Source of the DNA: Haloarculaceae archaeon
GTDB lineage: Archaea > Halobacteriota > Halobacteria > Halobacteriales > Haloarculaceae
Direction of reading: 5' to 3'
DNA length: 55,806 bases
NCBI GenBank assembly: GCA_007122455.1
Contig: SKTU01000026.1
Coordinates: forward strand, 1 to 55,806
Under the pieces are notes generated by a model that did not search any database, had not been told where the DNA came from, and saw nothing but the letters and a program-made list of their open reading frames with translations. Shown here piece by piece: positions 25,230 through 33,587 of the stretch; within the stretch, counting starts at the first letter, position 1, and each line of letters starts with the position of its first letter. A program made the position numbers and the translations under genes.

Positions 25230-26174
25230 GTGAGTCTCTTCCGTGCCGTTCGCGCCGTCGCCGACGCCGAGGGCGACGGTCCCATCGACTGGCTCGCCGT
25301 GGGCACAGCCGCCCGTGCCGCGACCGAGCCGGGGGATCTGACCCTCTCGACGTCCGAGCGCGATGGCTACGCAGCAGACGTCCGGGAGGCCAAACGCGCG
25401 ATCACGACCGCCTCCGGCGTCGAGTTTGATCTCCCCCGGGAGATTCAGGTACAGAACCGCCACCACTGGATCGACGCCAACCTCGACACCTTCGAGCGAC
25501 TGCTGGCACCGATCGAGAGCCACACGACGCTCGCCCCGTCGTTGATGCGGTCGGCGAACACCGCCTCGATGGCCGTAACGCTCTCGTTCCTGGCCGACAA
25601 CGTCCTCGGGCAGTACGATCCGCTGCTCATGGCCGACGGCGACCCCGAACTCTACTTCGTCCATCCGAACATCGTCCACGTCTCGAGGGTGCTTGACGTC
25701 GACCGGGATCGGTTCCGCCGCTGGATCGCCTTCCACGAGGTCGCCCACGCCGCGGAGTTCGGGGCCGCGCCGTGGCTCGCACCGCGGCTCGAATCGATGA
25801 TGACTGACGCCGTCGACGAACTGGCGTCGGGAAATTTCGACAGGTCCGCGCTCTCGGAACTCAACGCCACGATGACGGCCGTCGAGGGGTACGCAGAACT
25901 CGTGATGGACCGGACCTTCGATCAGGAGTACGTCGACCTCCGCGAGAAGCTCGACGCCCACCGCAAGAGTGCAGGACCGCTCGCGTCGTTGCTTCGGCGG
26001 CTCCTCGGTTTCGACGTCAAGCGCAAACAGTACGAGAAGGGGAAAGCGTTCTTCGACGCGGTCGCCGACGCTCGCGGCGTCGAAGGTGCAGCAGTCGTCT
26101 GGGACGACCCCGCGAACCTCCCCACCGATCGGGAACTGGACGATCCCGGCCGGTGGCTCCGACGCGTCGCGTAA
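25230..26174 (+). CDS. Zincin-like metalloprotease, DUF2342 (F420-biosynthesis-associated family)
   Basis: 314 residues from the GTG at 25230 (reads as VSLFRAVRAV); no upstream ATG is in frame. It carries the zinc-metalloprotease motif HEVAHAAEF (HExxH, about 173-181), a downstream helix with EGYAELVMDRTF (possible third ligand Glu), and PREIQVQNRHHWI near residue 70. The family (COG5282) is annotated as zinc-dependent or coenzyme F420 biosynthesis-associated, but neither substrate nor role is shown. No F420 gene is nearby. The family call is firm and the function is not. Confidence 0.85.
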   Translation: MSLFRAVRAVADAEGDGPIDWLAVGTAARAATEPGDLTLSTSERDGYAADVREAKRAITTASGVEFDLPREIQVQNRHHWIDANLDTFERLLAPIESHTTLAPSLMRSANTASMAVTLSFLADNVLGQYDPLLMADGDPELYFVHPNIVHVSRVLDVDRDRFRRWIAFHEVAHAAEFGAAPWLAPRLESMMTDAVDELASGNFDRSALSELNATMTAVEGYAELVMDRTFDQEYVDLREKLDAHRKSAGPLASLLRRLLGFDVKRKQYEKGKAFFDAVADARGVEGAAVVWDDPANLPTDRELDDPGRWLRRVA

Positions 26175-26218
26175 GCGCCAAAGGCATAAATATCCACGTC
26201 ACATACTAGCACAGTGGG

Positions 26219-26491
26219 ATGGACTCCCTCGTGTGGATAGCCGCTGCCGCGTTGTTCGCCCTCGTGACCCACCTCGCGATCGCCGGCTATCTCTACTGGA
26301 AGCGCGAGGAGCTCTCGTCAGCGCCGACTCCGGTCCGGAACCGGGAGGAGAAGACGGCGGGGAAGATCACCTGCCCGGCGTGTGAGACCGAAAACGACAG
26401 CTTCTACCGCTACTGTCGGAACTGCGTGGCCGATCTCTCGACGACCGCAGTCGCCACGCGGGACGGGAGCCGCACCGGGGCCCGTGGTTAA
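26219..26491 (+). CDS. Small membrane protein with zinc ribbon
   Basis: 90 residues: one N-terminal membrane helix (about 4-27, WIAAAALFALVTHLAIAGYLYW) and a zinc ribbon CPAC-x10-CRNC (52-69). The layout recalls membrane-tethered zinc ribbons such as the one at 2940-3212, but the sequences are not alike. CATAAATATC centred 29 bp before the ATG is a clear TATA box. The tail is basic and polar. It is convergent with the DUF35 gene, overlapping by four bases. Function unknown. Confidence 0.7.
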   Translation: MDSLVWIAAAALFALVTHLAIAGYLYWKREELSSAPTPVRNREEKTAGKITCPACETENDSFYRYCRNCVADLSTTAVATRDGSRTGARG

Positions 26492-26859
26492 ACTGCTTCG
26501 AACACCGGAGCGACGTACCCGTCCTCGTCCGTGATGCTGTCGGAGAGGGCGACCCGATCGCCGATCCCGACGGCGTCGCCGCGGAGGCGACCCATCACTC
26601 GTGCGTCGCCGAGCTGTACGACGACGACCTGATAGCCGCGCTCCTCGACGCCGGCCGGCGGCACGTTGATCGTCGTTTCGGTGTACACCGCACCCTCGGT
26701 GGGGAGCGCGACCGTCTCGAGCGCCGTCGATCCGCAGTGCGGACAGGCGGCCTTCGGGGCCCCCTGCACGGCACCGCAGTCAGGACAGCGCTGTCCGAGT
26801 AGCTCGCCGTCCGCCACCGCCTCGCTCCACTCGCCGTGGGTAAGTCCGTCACTCATCAT
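26488..26859 (-). CDS. DUF35 OB-fold/zinc-ribbon protein, thiolase partner
   Basis: 123 residues (MM start; the first Met overlaps the thiolase stop by four bases). A rubredoxin-like zinc ribbon, CPDC-x10-CPHC (about 25-42), precedes an OB fold (about 50-120). This is the DUF35 arrangement. In archaea such proteins bridge acetoacetyl-CoA thiolase and HMG-CoA synthase and may bind the CoA arm. Here the partner is the thiolase encoded immediately upstream; no HMG-CoA synthase is in the window. Functional coupling to the thiolase is well supported by overlap and by known complexes. Confidence 0.88.
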   Translation of the reverse strand: MMSDGLTHGEWSEAVADGELLGQRCPDCGAVQGAPKAACPHCGSTALETVALPTEGAVYTETTINVPPAGVEERGYQVVVVQLGDARVMGRLRGDAVGIGDRVALSDSITDEDGYVAPVFEAV

Positions 26860-28019
26860 CGACCCTCCATGACCGTGACGATCGTCGTCGCCGCGTCGCC
26901 ACCCAGATTGTGTGCAGCGCCGCGCTCGACGCCGTCGAGCTGATGCGTTCCGGCATCGCCGCGGATCTGTTGGGTCAGCTCGACGATCTGACCGGTGCCG
27001 GTCGCACCGATCGGGTGACCCTTCGCCTTCAGCCCACCCGAGGCGTTGATGGGGATCTCACCGTCGCGGGCGGTCGTCCCGTCGGCCGCCGCGGGACCTC
27101 CTTCCCCGTCGGCGACGAGGCCGAGTGCCTCGCTCGCGAGCACCTCCGCGCCGGTGAAGCAGTCGTGGACTTCGGCGAAGTCGATCGCGTCCGCGGTCGT
27201 GTCGGCCTGTTCGTAGGCCTCGGAGGCGGCGTTCCGTGCGGCGATCGTGACGTGCGGCGTCTCCTTGTCGGCCAGCGGGACGATATCCGTCCCGTGTCCG
27301 ACGCCAGCCACGTCGACGGCTGCGTCGTAGGAGTCGGCGAGGTCGTCGCTGACAACGACGACGGCGCTCGCGCCGTCGGAGAACGGGCAGCAGTCCATCA
27401 GCCGGAACGGATCGGCGACGACGGGGGAATCCAGCACCTCCTCGACGGAGGTGGACTTCCCGAAGTGGGCCTTCTCGTTGAGCGACCCGTTACCGTGGTT
27501 CTTCACCGCGACCTCCGCGAGATGTCGTTCGGTCGTCCCGTGTTCGTGCATGTGCCGCTTCGTGAACAGCGCGAACACGCCGGGAAACGTCAATCCAGTC
27601 GGCTGTTCGTACTGCCTGTGGGAGGCCGATCCGAAGATTCGGGTCATCTCCGCGGTGTCCTTGCCGGTCTTCGGGGTACACCGCTCGACGCCGCCGACGA
27701 GGACGACGTCGTGGTGACCGCCCTCGACCGCCTCGACGGCGTTCTTGAACGCGTTCGAGGACGTCGCACAGGCGTCCTCGAACCGCTGTACCGGAATTCC
27801 GGCCATCCCGACGTGAGTGGCGAGTTTCGGCCCGAGGTGGGTGTCGTTCTCCGTCTGGCCGCCCATCGCGTTGCCGAAGTAAAACGCCTCGATCTCCGGC
27901 GGCGCGACGCCCGCGTCCTCGAGTGCGGTGAGCGCCGCCTCGGCGAAGAGTTCCTGTAGGGGCTTGTCGTGGACGCCGAACTTCGTCATGCCGGCGCCGA
28001 CGACGGCTGCTCGTGCCAT
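26856..28019 (-). CDS. Thiolase family protein (acetyl-CoA acyltransferase)
   Basis: 387 residues from the ATG at 28019; GGTTATAACC centred 27 bp upstream fixes this leaderless start. The nucleophile is Cys 84 in EDACATSSNA, and NASGGLKAKGHPIGATG near residue 330 holds the GHP motif. There is no final CxG motif of classical biosynthetic thiolases (the C-terminus reads AAHNLGGDAATTIVTVMEG). This is the archaeal SCP2-like thiolase group that works with DUF35. It probably condenses two acetyl-CoA for the mevalonate pathway or cleaves 3-ketoacyl-CoA; which one cannot be told here. Confidence 0.87.
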   Translation of the reverse strand: MARAAVVGAGMTKFGVHDKPLQELFAEAALTALEDAGVAPPEIEAFYFGNAMGGQTENDTHLGPKLATHVGMAGIPVQRFEDACATSSNAFKNAVEAVEGGHHDVVLVGGVERCTPKTGKDTAEMTRIFGSASHRQYEQPTGLTFPGVFALFTKRHMHEHGTTERHLAEVAVKNHGNGSLNEKAHFGKSTSVEEVLDSPVVADPFRLMDCCPFSDGASAVVVVSDDLADSYDAAVDVAGVGHGTDIVPLADKETPHVTIAARNAASEAYEQADTTADAIDFAEVHDCFTGAEVLASEALGLVADGEGGPAAADGTTARDGEIPINASGGLKAKGHPIGATGTGQIVELTQQIRGDAGTHQLDGVERGAAHNLGGDAATTIVTVMEGR

Positions 28020-28098
28020 AGCGTCACATCGGCACGACGTGGTTATAACCCGCACGATATCGTCGCAGCCGGTTCGACGTCCGTCGGTTTCCGTCAAG

Positions 28099-28341
28099 TT
28101 ATTTGCCGAACCGTCGGCGCCGGTGCTCCGAGGTCGACAGCAGGCCCCCCTCCGGAAAGAGGAACCAGACGAGACCGACACCGAGTGCGAGTCCCGTACC
28201 GACGGCGACCGCGACGAACTGCAGTGAGGCGTCACCCTGCGTCGTGATGAGACCGGCGGAAGCGCCGACGAGCAAGACGAACGCGACTTTCAGCCTCCGA
28301 ACCGTCCGATTACGCTCGTCGTCGCTTGGTGGACCGACCAT
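28099..28341 (-). CDS. Small two-helix membrane protein
   Basis: 80 residues from the ATG at 28341 (MVGPPSDDERNRTVRRLKVAFVLLVG). Two membrane helices lie at about 18-36 and 42-63, with a basic C-terminal tail HRRRRFGK. The ATG overlaps the stop of the preceding NTF2-like gene by one base, so the two are translationally coupled. The longer open frame that extends upstream through the NTF2-like and helicase genes is not real. Function unknown. Confidence 0.65.
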   Translation of the reverse strand: MVGPPSDDERNRTVRRLKVAFVLLVGASAGLITTQGDASLQFVAVAVGTGLALGVGLVWFLFPEGGLLSTSEHRRRRFGK

Positions 28342-28739
28342 CAGCGAAGTCCTCCCTCGACGGAAACGTGCATGCCGAGAAACCGCCACGGCGTTTCGAC
28401 ATCGCCGGGCGCTGTGGGCCGGTGCTCGAGCGTTCCGCTCCACCGGCTGTCGAACTCGTAGCGGATCCCCCGCTCGTGATCCGTCCACGCCATGAAGCAG
28501 TCGTCCGAGAACTGGGCGTGGTCGTCGTACTCGTAGACGCACAGTCGCTTCGAGTCGACCACCCAGCCGCCGGTCGTTTCGGTCTGTTCGGTGAGCCCCT
28601 CGCGGACGGCGTCGTAGCCGGTCAGCCGTTCGCTGATCCCGAACTTCACTGTCGTCTCCTCGCGAGCGAAAAAGGGGAAGATCGGCTCGCCTTCCCGGAG
28701 CGCGTCGTAATAGGCCCGTACGGTCGCCTCGGCGTCCAT
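28341..28739 (-). CDS. NTF2-like / SnoaL-like protein (DUF3225-type)
   Basis: 132 residues. The start MDAEATVRAYYDALREGEPIFPFFA, with strands around WVVDSKRLCVYEYDDHAQFSDDCFMAW and FDSRWSGTLEH, fits the cone-shaped NTF2 fold, in which a hydrophobic pocket binds small ligands. No catalytic pair could be assigned. A CGGTAAGA box sits about 27 bp before the ATG. It is followed, with one-base overlap, by a small membrane protein gene. Whether it is an enzyme or a binding protein is open. Confidence 0.7.
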   Translation of the reverse strand: MDAEATVRAYYDALREGEPIFPFFAREETTVKFGISERLTGYDAVREGLTEQTETTGGWVVDSKRLCVYEYDDHAQFSDDCFMAWTDHERGIRYEFDSRWSGTLEHRPTAPGDVETPWRFLGMHVSVEGGLR

Positions 28740-28777
28740 ACCGACGTTGGGTGCCGGGGGCTCTTACCGGCGTCGGA

Positions 28778-31441
28778 TCAGTGACCGCGGCGGGTCGCCC
28801 ACTCGAGCATCCGTTCGTAGAGCGGCTCCGAGCCGAGCGCGTCCCGGTCACCGACCAAAACGAGAGCCCGCTTCGCCCGCGAGAGCGCGACGTTGATCCG
28901 GCGGTGGTCTTCGAAGATCGGGCTGTCGAGATCGCCGCTCGCCACGAAGGAGATGACGACGACTTCCTTGGCGGATCCCTGGAACCGATCGACCGTATCG
29001 ACCGCCATCCCCGGGAGGCGCTTCGAGAGCTCCGCGACCTGTGCGCGGAACGGCGCGATGACGCCGATGTCGTCCCGGTCGACGCCTGCCCCGACGAACG
29101 CCTCGACGACGTCGGCCACTCGATCGGCCTCCCGCGGGTTCGTGTTCCCGTCCGCGCGACCATCCGAATCGACGAACGACACCGGGTCGCGGAGTTCGGG
29201 CGGCAGCTTCTCGACCGAAACGCCGTCCAGCGACGCGAGTGACCGCCCTGCGACCGAACCGGTCGCCGGCCGCAACCCGCCGTCGTAGAACTCCTCACTC
29301 GGGAAGTACTGTATCCGCTGGTTCATCCGGTACTGCCGGTCGAGCATCACGCTCGCGTCCGGTTGGGTCTCGATGAGCCGCTCGAAGAGCGACGTTCGGA
29401 GCTCGTTTTCCGCGCGGACGACCGGCGGAAGCTGCTGATGATCGCCGACGAGGACGAACCGATCGGCGAGGTTCGTCGCGAGGAACGTCCCCGGCTCGGT
29501 GAGCTGTCCCGCCTCGTCGACGATCGCCGTATCGAACGCCTGCTCGCGGAGCACTCGGGAGCCGCAGGCAGCCGTCGTCGCCGCGACGACCGTCGCGTCC
29601 CGGAGGGCGGCCGCCCGCTCGCGGGGATCACCGCCCCGTTCGAGGCGGTACGTCTGCATGTCCTCGCGGACGCCGCGCTCGGATCCCCAGCGGACGACGT
29701 CGGTGAACCCCTGTGCCTCAAGCGCCTCGATCGCGTTGTCCACCGCGCGATTCGTGAACGCCGACAGCAGCACGCGCTCGCCGCGATCGACGAGCGCGCG
29801 AACGGTTCGCGCCAGCGTGTACGTCTTGCCGGTCCCCGGCGGACCGTGGATCAGCGCGAAATCCTCCGCGTTGACGGCGAGCGTCACCGCCTCGTTCTGG
29901 GCCTCGTTGTTGTCGATGAACGTCGCCTCGACGTCGCCGAAGGTTGGGTCGCGTCGGCCGAAGAGGACGTCCAATCGATCCGGATCGCCGCGGAGGATCG
30001 CGTCGTGGAGCGCGGTGAGCTGACGGTCCACGCCGAGTTCGGAGGGGTAGACGTCGAGCCGCCGGAGCTCGAGCGGTTCGTCCGCGACGACGACGACCGT
30101 TCCGTCGAGTTCCTCGACGGTGGCCAGTTCCGCCGTGCCGCGGGTCGGATGACCGTCGCTCGCCAGCACGCGGTCGCCGACCCGGATCTTCGAGACGGCG
30201 TCGGTCGGCGTTTCGGCGCGAAGCTCCCAGCGACCGCCCGGTCGCGGCTCGACGCCGCTCGGCTCGAGGTTAATCAGCGCACGGTCGTCGTCGGCTCGCT
30301 CCCGCGCGGTCTGCTCCCAGAGCTTCCGATACTCGGCGTGCACCTCGCGGCGCTCCGCCTCGATCGCCTCGTAGAACTCCCCGAAGTAGTCGCGCTCGGC
30401 GTCTGGAACCGCCGTTCCGATCTGTCCGGCCTTCGACTCCTGGTCGAGGCGGCCGGAGACGACCATGCACGTGTCCTGCTCGAAGCAGTATTCGCAGGTG
30501 GCGTCGGCCTCGTAGCCGGTCGGCACCGAACAGTCGTGCTCCATCGCGGCGATCTCGTTTCGCGTGCGGAGCACGAACTTCAGGAACCCGGGCGAGATCG
30601 AGAACTCCTTGGCCGGCGAGAGATCGCCGGACGCCTCGTTTCGATCGAGTGCCGTGTTTTTCGTGTAGAGGAGCGTCCCGGTATCCGGCGCGCTTCCGAT
30701 CCCGTCGGCGAGTAACAGCGCGTAGCAGGCGGCCTGGACCTTGTCCTGAAACCGCGGCTCCCGACGGAGGTTCTTCCCGGTCTTCAGTTCGACCGGCATC
30801 CCCCGCCGGACTGCGTCGGCCCGCCCCTTGATCCCGAAGCGCTCGGCGATGAGCGTCTGCTCGGATCGCCAGGAGTCCTCGCCGAACGTCCCCTGCTGGA
30901 GCCACCCCTCGATCGCCGCGGCGTTGCTCCGGACGTCGTCGGCGACCGACTCGGCCGTCTCTCCGAGCAGACCGAGTTCGAGTGCGGCCTCCCGAACCCG
31001 GTCGTCGATGCTCTCGTCGAGATCGCGCCCCCGGAGGAGATCGCCGAACACCTCGTGGACGATCGTCCCCTTCACCACGGGGTATTTGAGCGGGACGCCG
31101 CCGAGTTTGTTGAGGTAATACATCCGCGGACACTGCACCCACGATCGAATGTCGGTGACGTCGACGAGGAAGTCGGGGTCGACGACGACGGCCGAGTCGC
31201 CGGTCGTCGAGTAGCTCACCTCGCCGCGGAACTGTCGCTCGTCGACGTCGGTGACTAGCAGCTCCATCCCGGGAACGAGCAGTTCGGCGGTTTCGGTCCA
31301 CTTGCCCCAGAGCGTCACGTCGACCGGGTCGGCCGCGCCGCCGTCCGGACGAACGACGACCTCGGCGAGTTCGGAGCCACCGTGGGCCGTCTCGACCGTT
31401 CGAGGGTCGCGCACTTCGAGCACCGGGCCGCGGATGTTCAC
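28778..31441 (-). CDS. Dna2-like Cas4-type nuclease and superfamily I helicase
   Basis: 887 residues from a GTG at 31441. Residues 1-95 look like an OB-fold (VDVTLWGKWTETAELLVPG). Residues about 100-330 are a Cas4/RecB-type nuclease with Fe-S ligands C104, C316, C319 and C325, H129-E130, D209 and the ELK motif (218-220). Residues about 505-880 are an SF1 helicase: Walker A GPPGTGKT (533-540), VDEAGQ (641-646), GDHQQLPP (666-673), and C-terminal motifs TVDRFQGSAKEVVVIS and NVALSRAK. The build is that of Dna2, which trims flaps and processes DNA ends. It is divergent from a conserved haloarchaeal gene with an inverted repeat between them. Confidence 0.88.
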   Translation of the reverse strand: MNIRGPVLEVRDPRTVETAHGGSELAEVVVRPDGGAADPVDVTLWGKWTETAELLVPGMELLVTDVDERQFRGEVSYSTTGDSAVVVDPDFLVDVTDIRSWVQCPRMYYLNKLGGVPLKYPVVKGTIVHEVFGDLLRGRDLDESIDDRVREAALELGLLGETAESVADDVRSNAAAIEGWLQQGTFGEDSWRSEQTLIAERFGIKGRADAVRRGMPVELKTGKNLRREPRFQDKVQAACYALLLADGIGSAPDTGTLLYTKNTALDRNEASGDLSPAKEFSISPGFLKFVLRTRNEIAAMEHDCSVPTGYEADATCEYCFEQDTCMVVSGRLDQESKAGQIGTAVPDAERDYFGEFYEAIEAERREVHAEYRKLWEQTARERADDDRALINLEPSGVEPRPGGRWELRAETPTDAVSKIRVGDRVLASDGHPTRGTAELATVEELDGTVVVVADEPLELRRLDVYPSELGVDRQLTALHDAILRGDPDRLDVLFGRRDPTFGDVEATFIDNNEAQNEAVTLAVNAEDFALIHGPPGTGKTYTLARTVRALVDRGERVLLSAFTNRAVDNAIEALEAQGFTDVVRWGSERGVREDMQTYRLERGGDPRERAAALRDATVVAATTAACGSRVLREQAFDTAIVDEAGQLTEPGTFLATNLADRFVLVGDHQQLPPVVRAENELRTSLFERLIETQPDASVMLDRQYRMNQRIQYFPSEEFYDGGLRPATGSVAGRSLASLDGVSVEKLPPELRDPVSFVDSDGRADGNTNPREADRVADVVEAFVGAGVDRDDIGVIAPFRAQVAELSKRLPGMAVDTVDRFQGSAKEVVVISFVASGDLDSPIFEDHRRINVALSRAKRALVLVGDRDALGSEPLYERMLEWATRRGH

Positions 31442-31470
31442 ACGCGAGGAAACGCCGGCACGGGAAAAAC

Positions 31471-31495
31471 GCTATCGGTCGTCGCAGCCGATAGC
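31471..31495. promoter_or_regulatory. Inverted repeat in the dna2-like divergent promoter
   Basis: GCTATCGG (31471-31478) and CCGATAGC (31488-31495) are perfect 8-bp arms with nine bases between. They lie 30-54 bp upstream of the helicase-nuclease GTG and 33-57 bp upstream of the divergent gene ATG, exactly where both promoters would be. It may be an operator serving both genes, or a chance palindrome. Confidence 0.4.
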
Positions 31496-31527
31496 TTCTT
31501 TCCCTTCGAGGCGAATCGTCAGACCGT

Positions 31528-32079
31528 ATGCGCGTGCGCGACTGGCAGGACGTACTGGAGGACGTTGTTGAATCCAGCGGCGCATCCGACGACTGGCGGG
31601 CGCTCGCAGGGGACAGGCGAGGCGGACTCGGCGAGGACATGTTCATCGGGCATCCCGACGTCGGCGTCTATCAGCTGAAGACGTACGCACGGAACCCATT
31701 CGACGTCGACGGCGTCGGTGCCCGCGTCGCCCGCCGGATCGACGACGAACTCGATCCGCTGTTCCCCGACGAGAACAGCCCGGGTCGGTTCGGCGTCAAC
31801 TCGCCGGCGACGGACGAACGCGACGCCGAGAGCCGGGCGAAGAAGCTCGAGACGGTGCTGGAGACGCACGCCGAGGCGCCGACGACCGGCGACGCGCTCT
31901 TCGAGGACGTGATGGACGCCCTCGAGAGCCCGGCGTTCGGACCGATGGAGTTCGACATGTACGACCGACCCGAGGGACTCGACGAACTCACAGAGACGTT
32001 CGAGGAGGCCGAGGCACTACTGACTGAAGAGCTGGACGACCTCATCGAGACCGACGGCGTCGACCGCGGCTTCCAGTAA
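31528..32079 (+). CDS. Conserved haloarchaeal hypothetical protein
   Basis: 183 residues, acidic, with no signal peptide or membrane helix. The N-terminal MRVRDWQDVLEDVVESSGASDDWRALAGDRRGGLGEDMFIGHPDVGVYQLKTYARNPFD region looks globular. The C-terminal half (about 100-180) is Asp/Glu-rich and probably helical. I do not recognise a domain. It is divergent from the Dna2-like gene with a shared palindromic promoter region, and ends seven bases before the convergent RuBisCO gene. A link to DNA repair through the shared promoter is only a guess. Confidence 0.65.
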   Translation: MRVRDWQDVLEDVVESSGASDDWRALAGDRRGGLGEDMFIGHPDVGVYQLKTYARNPFDVDGVGARVARRIDDELDPLFPDENSPGRFGVNSPATDERDAESRAKKLETVLETHAEAPTTGDALFEDVMDALESPAFGPMEFDMYDRPEGLDELTETFEEAEALLTEELDDLIETDGVDRGFQ

Positions 32080-32086
32080 AACGACG

Positions 32087-33337
32087 CTATCGCGGCGTTT
32101 CGGTTCCCCACTTCTCTAAGGCCGTCCGCAGCTCCGGCACCGTTTCGGCGCGCTCTTCGAGCGAGACGCCCTCGAGCGACGCCTCGACGGACGCACGGAG
32201 CGCGCGGGCTCCGGCCTCGGTGCCGTCGGGGTGACCGTGGATGCCACCGCCGGCCTGAACCATGATCTCCGGGCCGAGTGCTCCGAGTAGCTGATCGACG
32301 ATACCGGGGTGGAGGCCGCCCGACGCCACAGGGAGCACGGGCGCGACGCCGTACAGTTCCGAGCCGAGCCACTCGTTGATCCCCGGCGTATCCTCGTTTT
32401 CGAGCTTCCCGAGCCCCGCGGTCCCGGTGTGGATGTGATCGACACCGGCGAGTCGCGCGAACTGCGCCAGACAGCGCATCGAAACCCCGTGCTGGGGAAG
32501 CCGGTCGAAGGCGGCGTGCATCGCGCGGTGAGCGTGGATCGCGAGGTCGAGATCCTCACATCGGCGTCTGACGGTCGCCAGCCCGGACCAGCCGCAGGTG
32601 ATAATGTCGACCATTACGAACCGCCCGCCGCGGTCGGCGACGTACTCCGCCCGGCGGAGCATCTCGTCGGTCTCGGCCGTGATGTTCACCAGATACTCCT
32701 TCCGTTCACCCGTCTCCTCGGAGATCTTCTCGGCGACCGCGAGCGCTTCGGAGACGCGTCGCTCGAAGGGGTTGAACGACTGATCGGTGAGGTTCTCGTC
32801 GTCTTTCAGTAGATCGACGCCCCCGCGCCACGCCGCCTCGGCGATGTCGACGTGTTCGGCCGTCGAGAGCCCGACCTTCGGCTTCGGAACCGTCGCCAGG
32901 GCGGGTCGATCGATGGCGTCGAGCAGCTCGCTCTTGACCGACGGACCGTACTGTGGCCCGGGGAAGCCGCGGACGAGCCCCTCGGGCCACTCACAGTCGA
33001 GCAGCCGGATGGTCTCGACCGCCTTCATCCCCATGATGTTCCCCGCGATACACGAAAGAATCTGTGGGAGGTTTCCGTCCTCGAACAGTGGCTGTGGGTA
33101 GGCGACCGACACCGTCGCTCCGTGATCGCCGACTTCGCCGATATCGAACGCGGTCGCGGAGTACTGTCGGACGTTCGACTCCGGCGATAATGCCGCCCAC
33201 GTGCCGTTCGAGCTCTCGCTGGCGACGCGGGCTGCGGCCTCGCCGACGCTCAGCCCTTCGCCAGGACGCAGCCGGAACGTACAGACGAGTTCGTCGTCCG
33301 GAACGTACGACTCATCGAGGAAGTCAGCGTACTCCAT
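32087..33337 (-). CDS. rbcL: Ribulose-bisphosphate carboxylase, form III large subunit
   Basis: 416 residues, the length of archaeal form III enzymes. The active-site set is intact: PKPKVGLS (K152 and K154), the carbamylated lysine in GGVDLLKDDEN (K178, D180, E181), the HAHRAMHAAF motif, HTGTAGLGKLE for loop 6 (catalytic Lys), and the phosphate-binding SGGLHPG and QAGGGIHGHPDG. Form III enzymes work in nucleoside/AMP salvage, converting ribulose bisphosphate plus CO2 to 3-phosphoglycerate, rather than in a Calvin cycle. AMP phosphorylase and the isomerase are not in the window. It follows a 51-residue ORF by 41 bp, and they probably share one promoter. Confidence 0.93.
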   Translation of the reverse strand: MEYADFLDESYVPDDELVCTFRLRPGEGLSVGEAAARVASESSNGTWAALSPESNVRQYSATAFDIGEVGDHGATVSVAYPQPLFEDGNLPQILSCIAGNIMGMKAVETIRLLDCEWPEGLVRGFPGPQYGPSVKSELLDAIDRPALATVPKPKVGLSTAEHVDIAEAAWRGGVDLLKDDENLTDQSFNPFERRVSEALAVAEKISEETGERKEYLVNITAETDEMLRRAEYVADRGGRFVMVDIITCGWSGLATVRRRCEDLDLAIHAHRAMHAAFDRLPQHGVSMRCLAQFARLAGVDHIHTGTAGLGKLENEDTPGINEWLGSELYGVAPVLPVASGGLHPGIVDQLLGALGPEIMVQAGGGIHGHPDGTEAGARALRASVEASLEGVSLEERAETVPELRTALEKWGTETPR

Positions 33338-33378
33338 GGGGAACTGTTCGTCGAGCGATGCCTTAACCGATGGGGCGA

Positions 33379-33534
33379 TCAGGTCTCCCCGTCCCCTGCG
33401 TACCGCCTGTAACTCATCGCTGCCCCGTCGACGATGACCATGTCCGCGCCGTGCTGGTATTCGTGCGGCGGATCGTCGCCAACGGGTTCCAGCTCAGCGT
33501 CGCCGTACTCGTACGGTGTGTCGTGTTGCACCAT
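33379..33534 (-). CDS. Small acidic protein encoded just before RuBisCO
   Basis: 51 residues from the ATG at 33534 (MVQHDTPYEYGDAELEPVGDDPPHEYQHG... ending YRRYAGDGET). It is rich in Asp, Glu, Tyr and Pro. A strong TATA box (TTTATATA on the minus strand, 33556-33563) is centred 26 bp before this ATG, which favours this start over an upstream Met and a leaderless message. rbcL begins 41 bp after its stop on the same strand. No domain is recognised; it may be a regulatory or assembly peptide, or only a leader ORF. Confidence 0.55.
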   Translation of the reverse strand: MVQHDTPYEYGDAELEPVGDDPPHEYQHGADMVIVDGAAMSYRRYAGDGET

Positions 33535-33555
33535 ACCACTACTCAGCATCCATGA

Positions 33556-33563
33556 TATATAAA
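33556..33563 (-). promoter_or_regulatory. TATA box for the 51-residue ORF and rbcL
   Basis: TTTATATA on the minus strand, centred 26 bp before the ATG at 33534, is the strongest TATA element near RuBisCO. No comparable box was seen in the 41 bp before rbcL itself, so rbcL is probably transcribed from here as a second cistron. Confidence 0.55.
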
Positions 33564-33587
33564 TCCTTGTCAACAAATACCATGGGT

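Noticed and set aside
28341-29298. Extension of the small membrane protein gene through the NTF2-like and helicase genes
   Set aside because: The extension is low-complexity Arg/Ser sequence. The ATG at 28341 overlapping the NTF2-like stop gives a compact, sensible gene.
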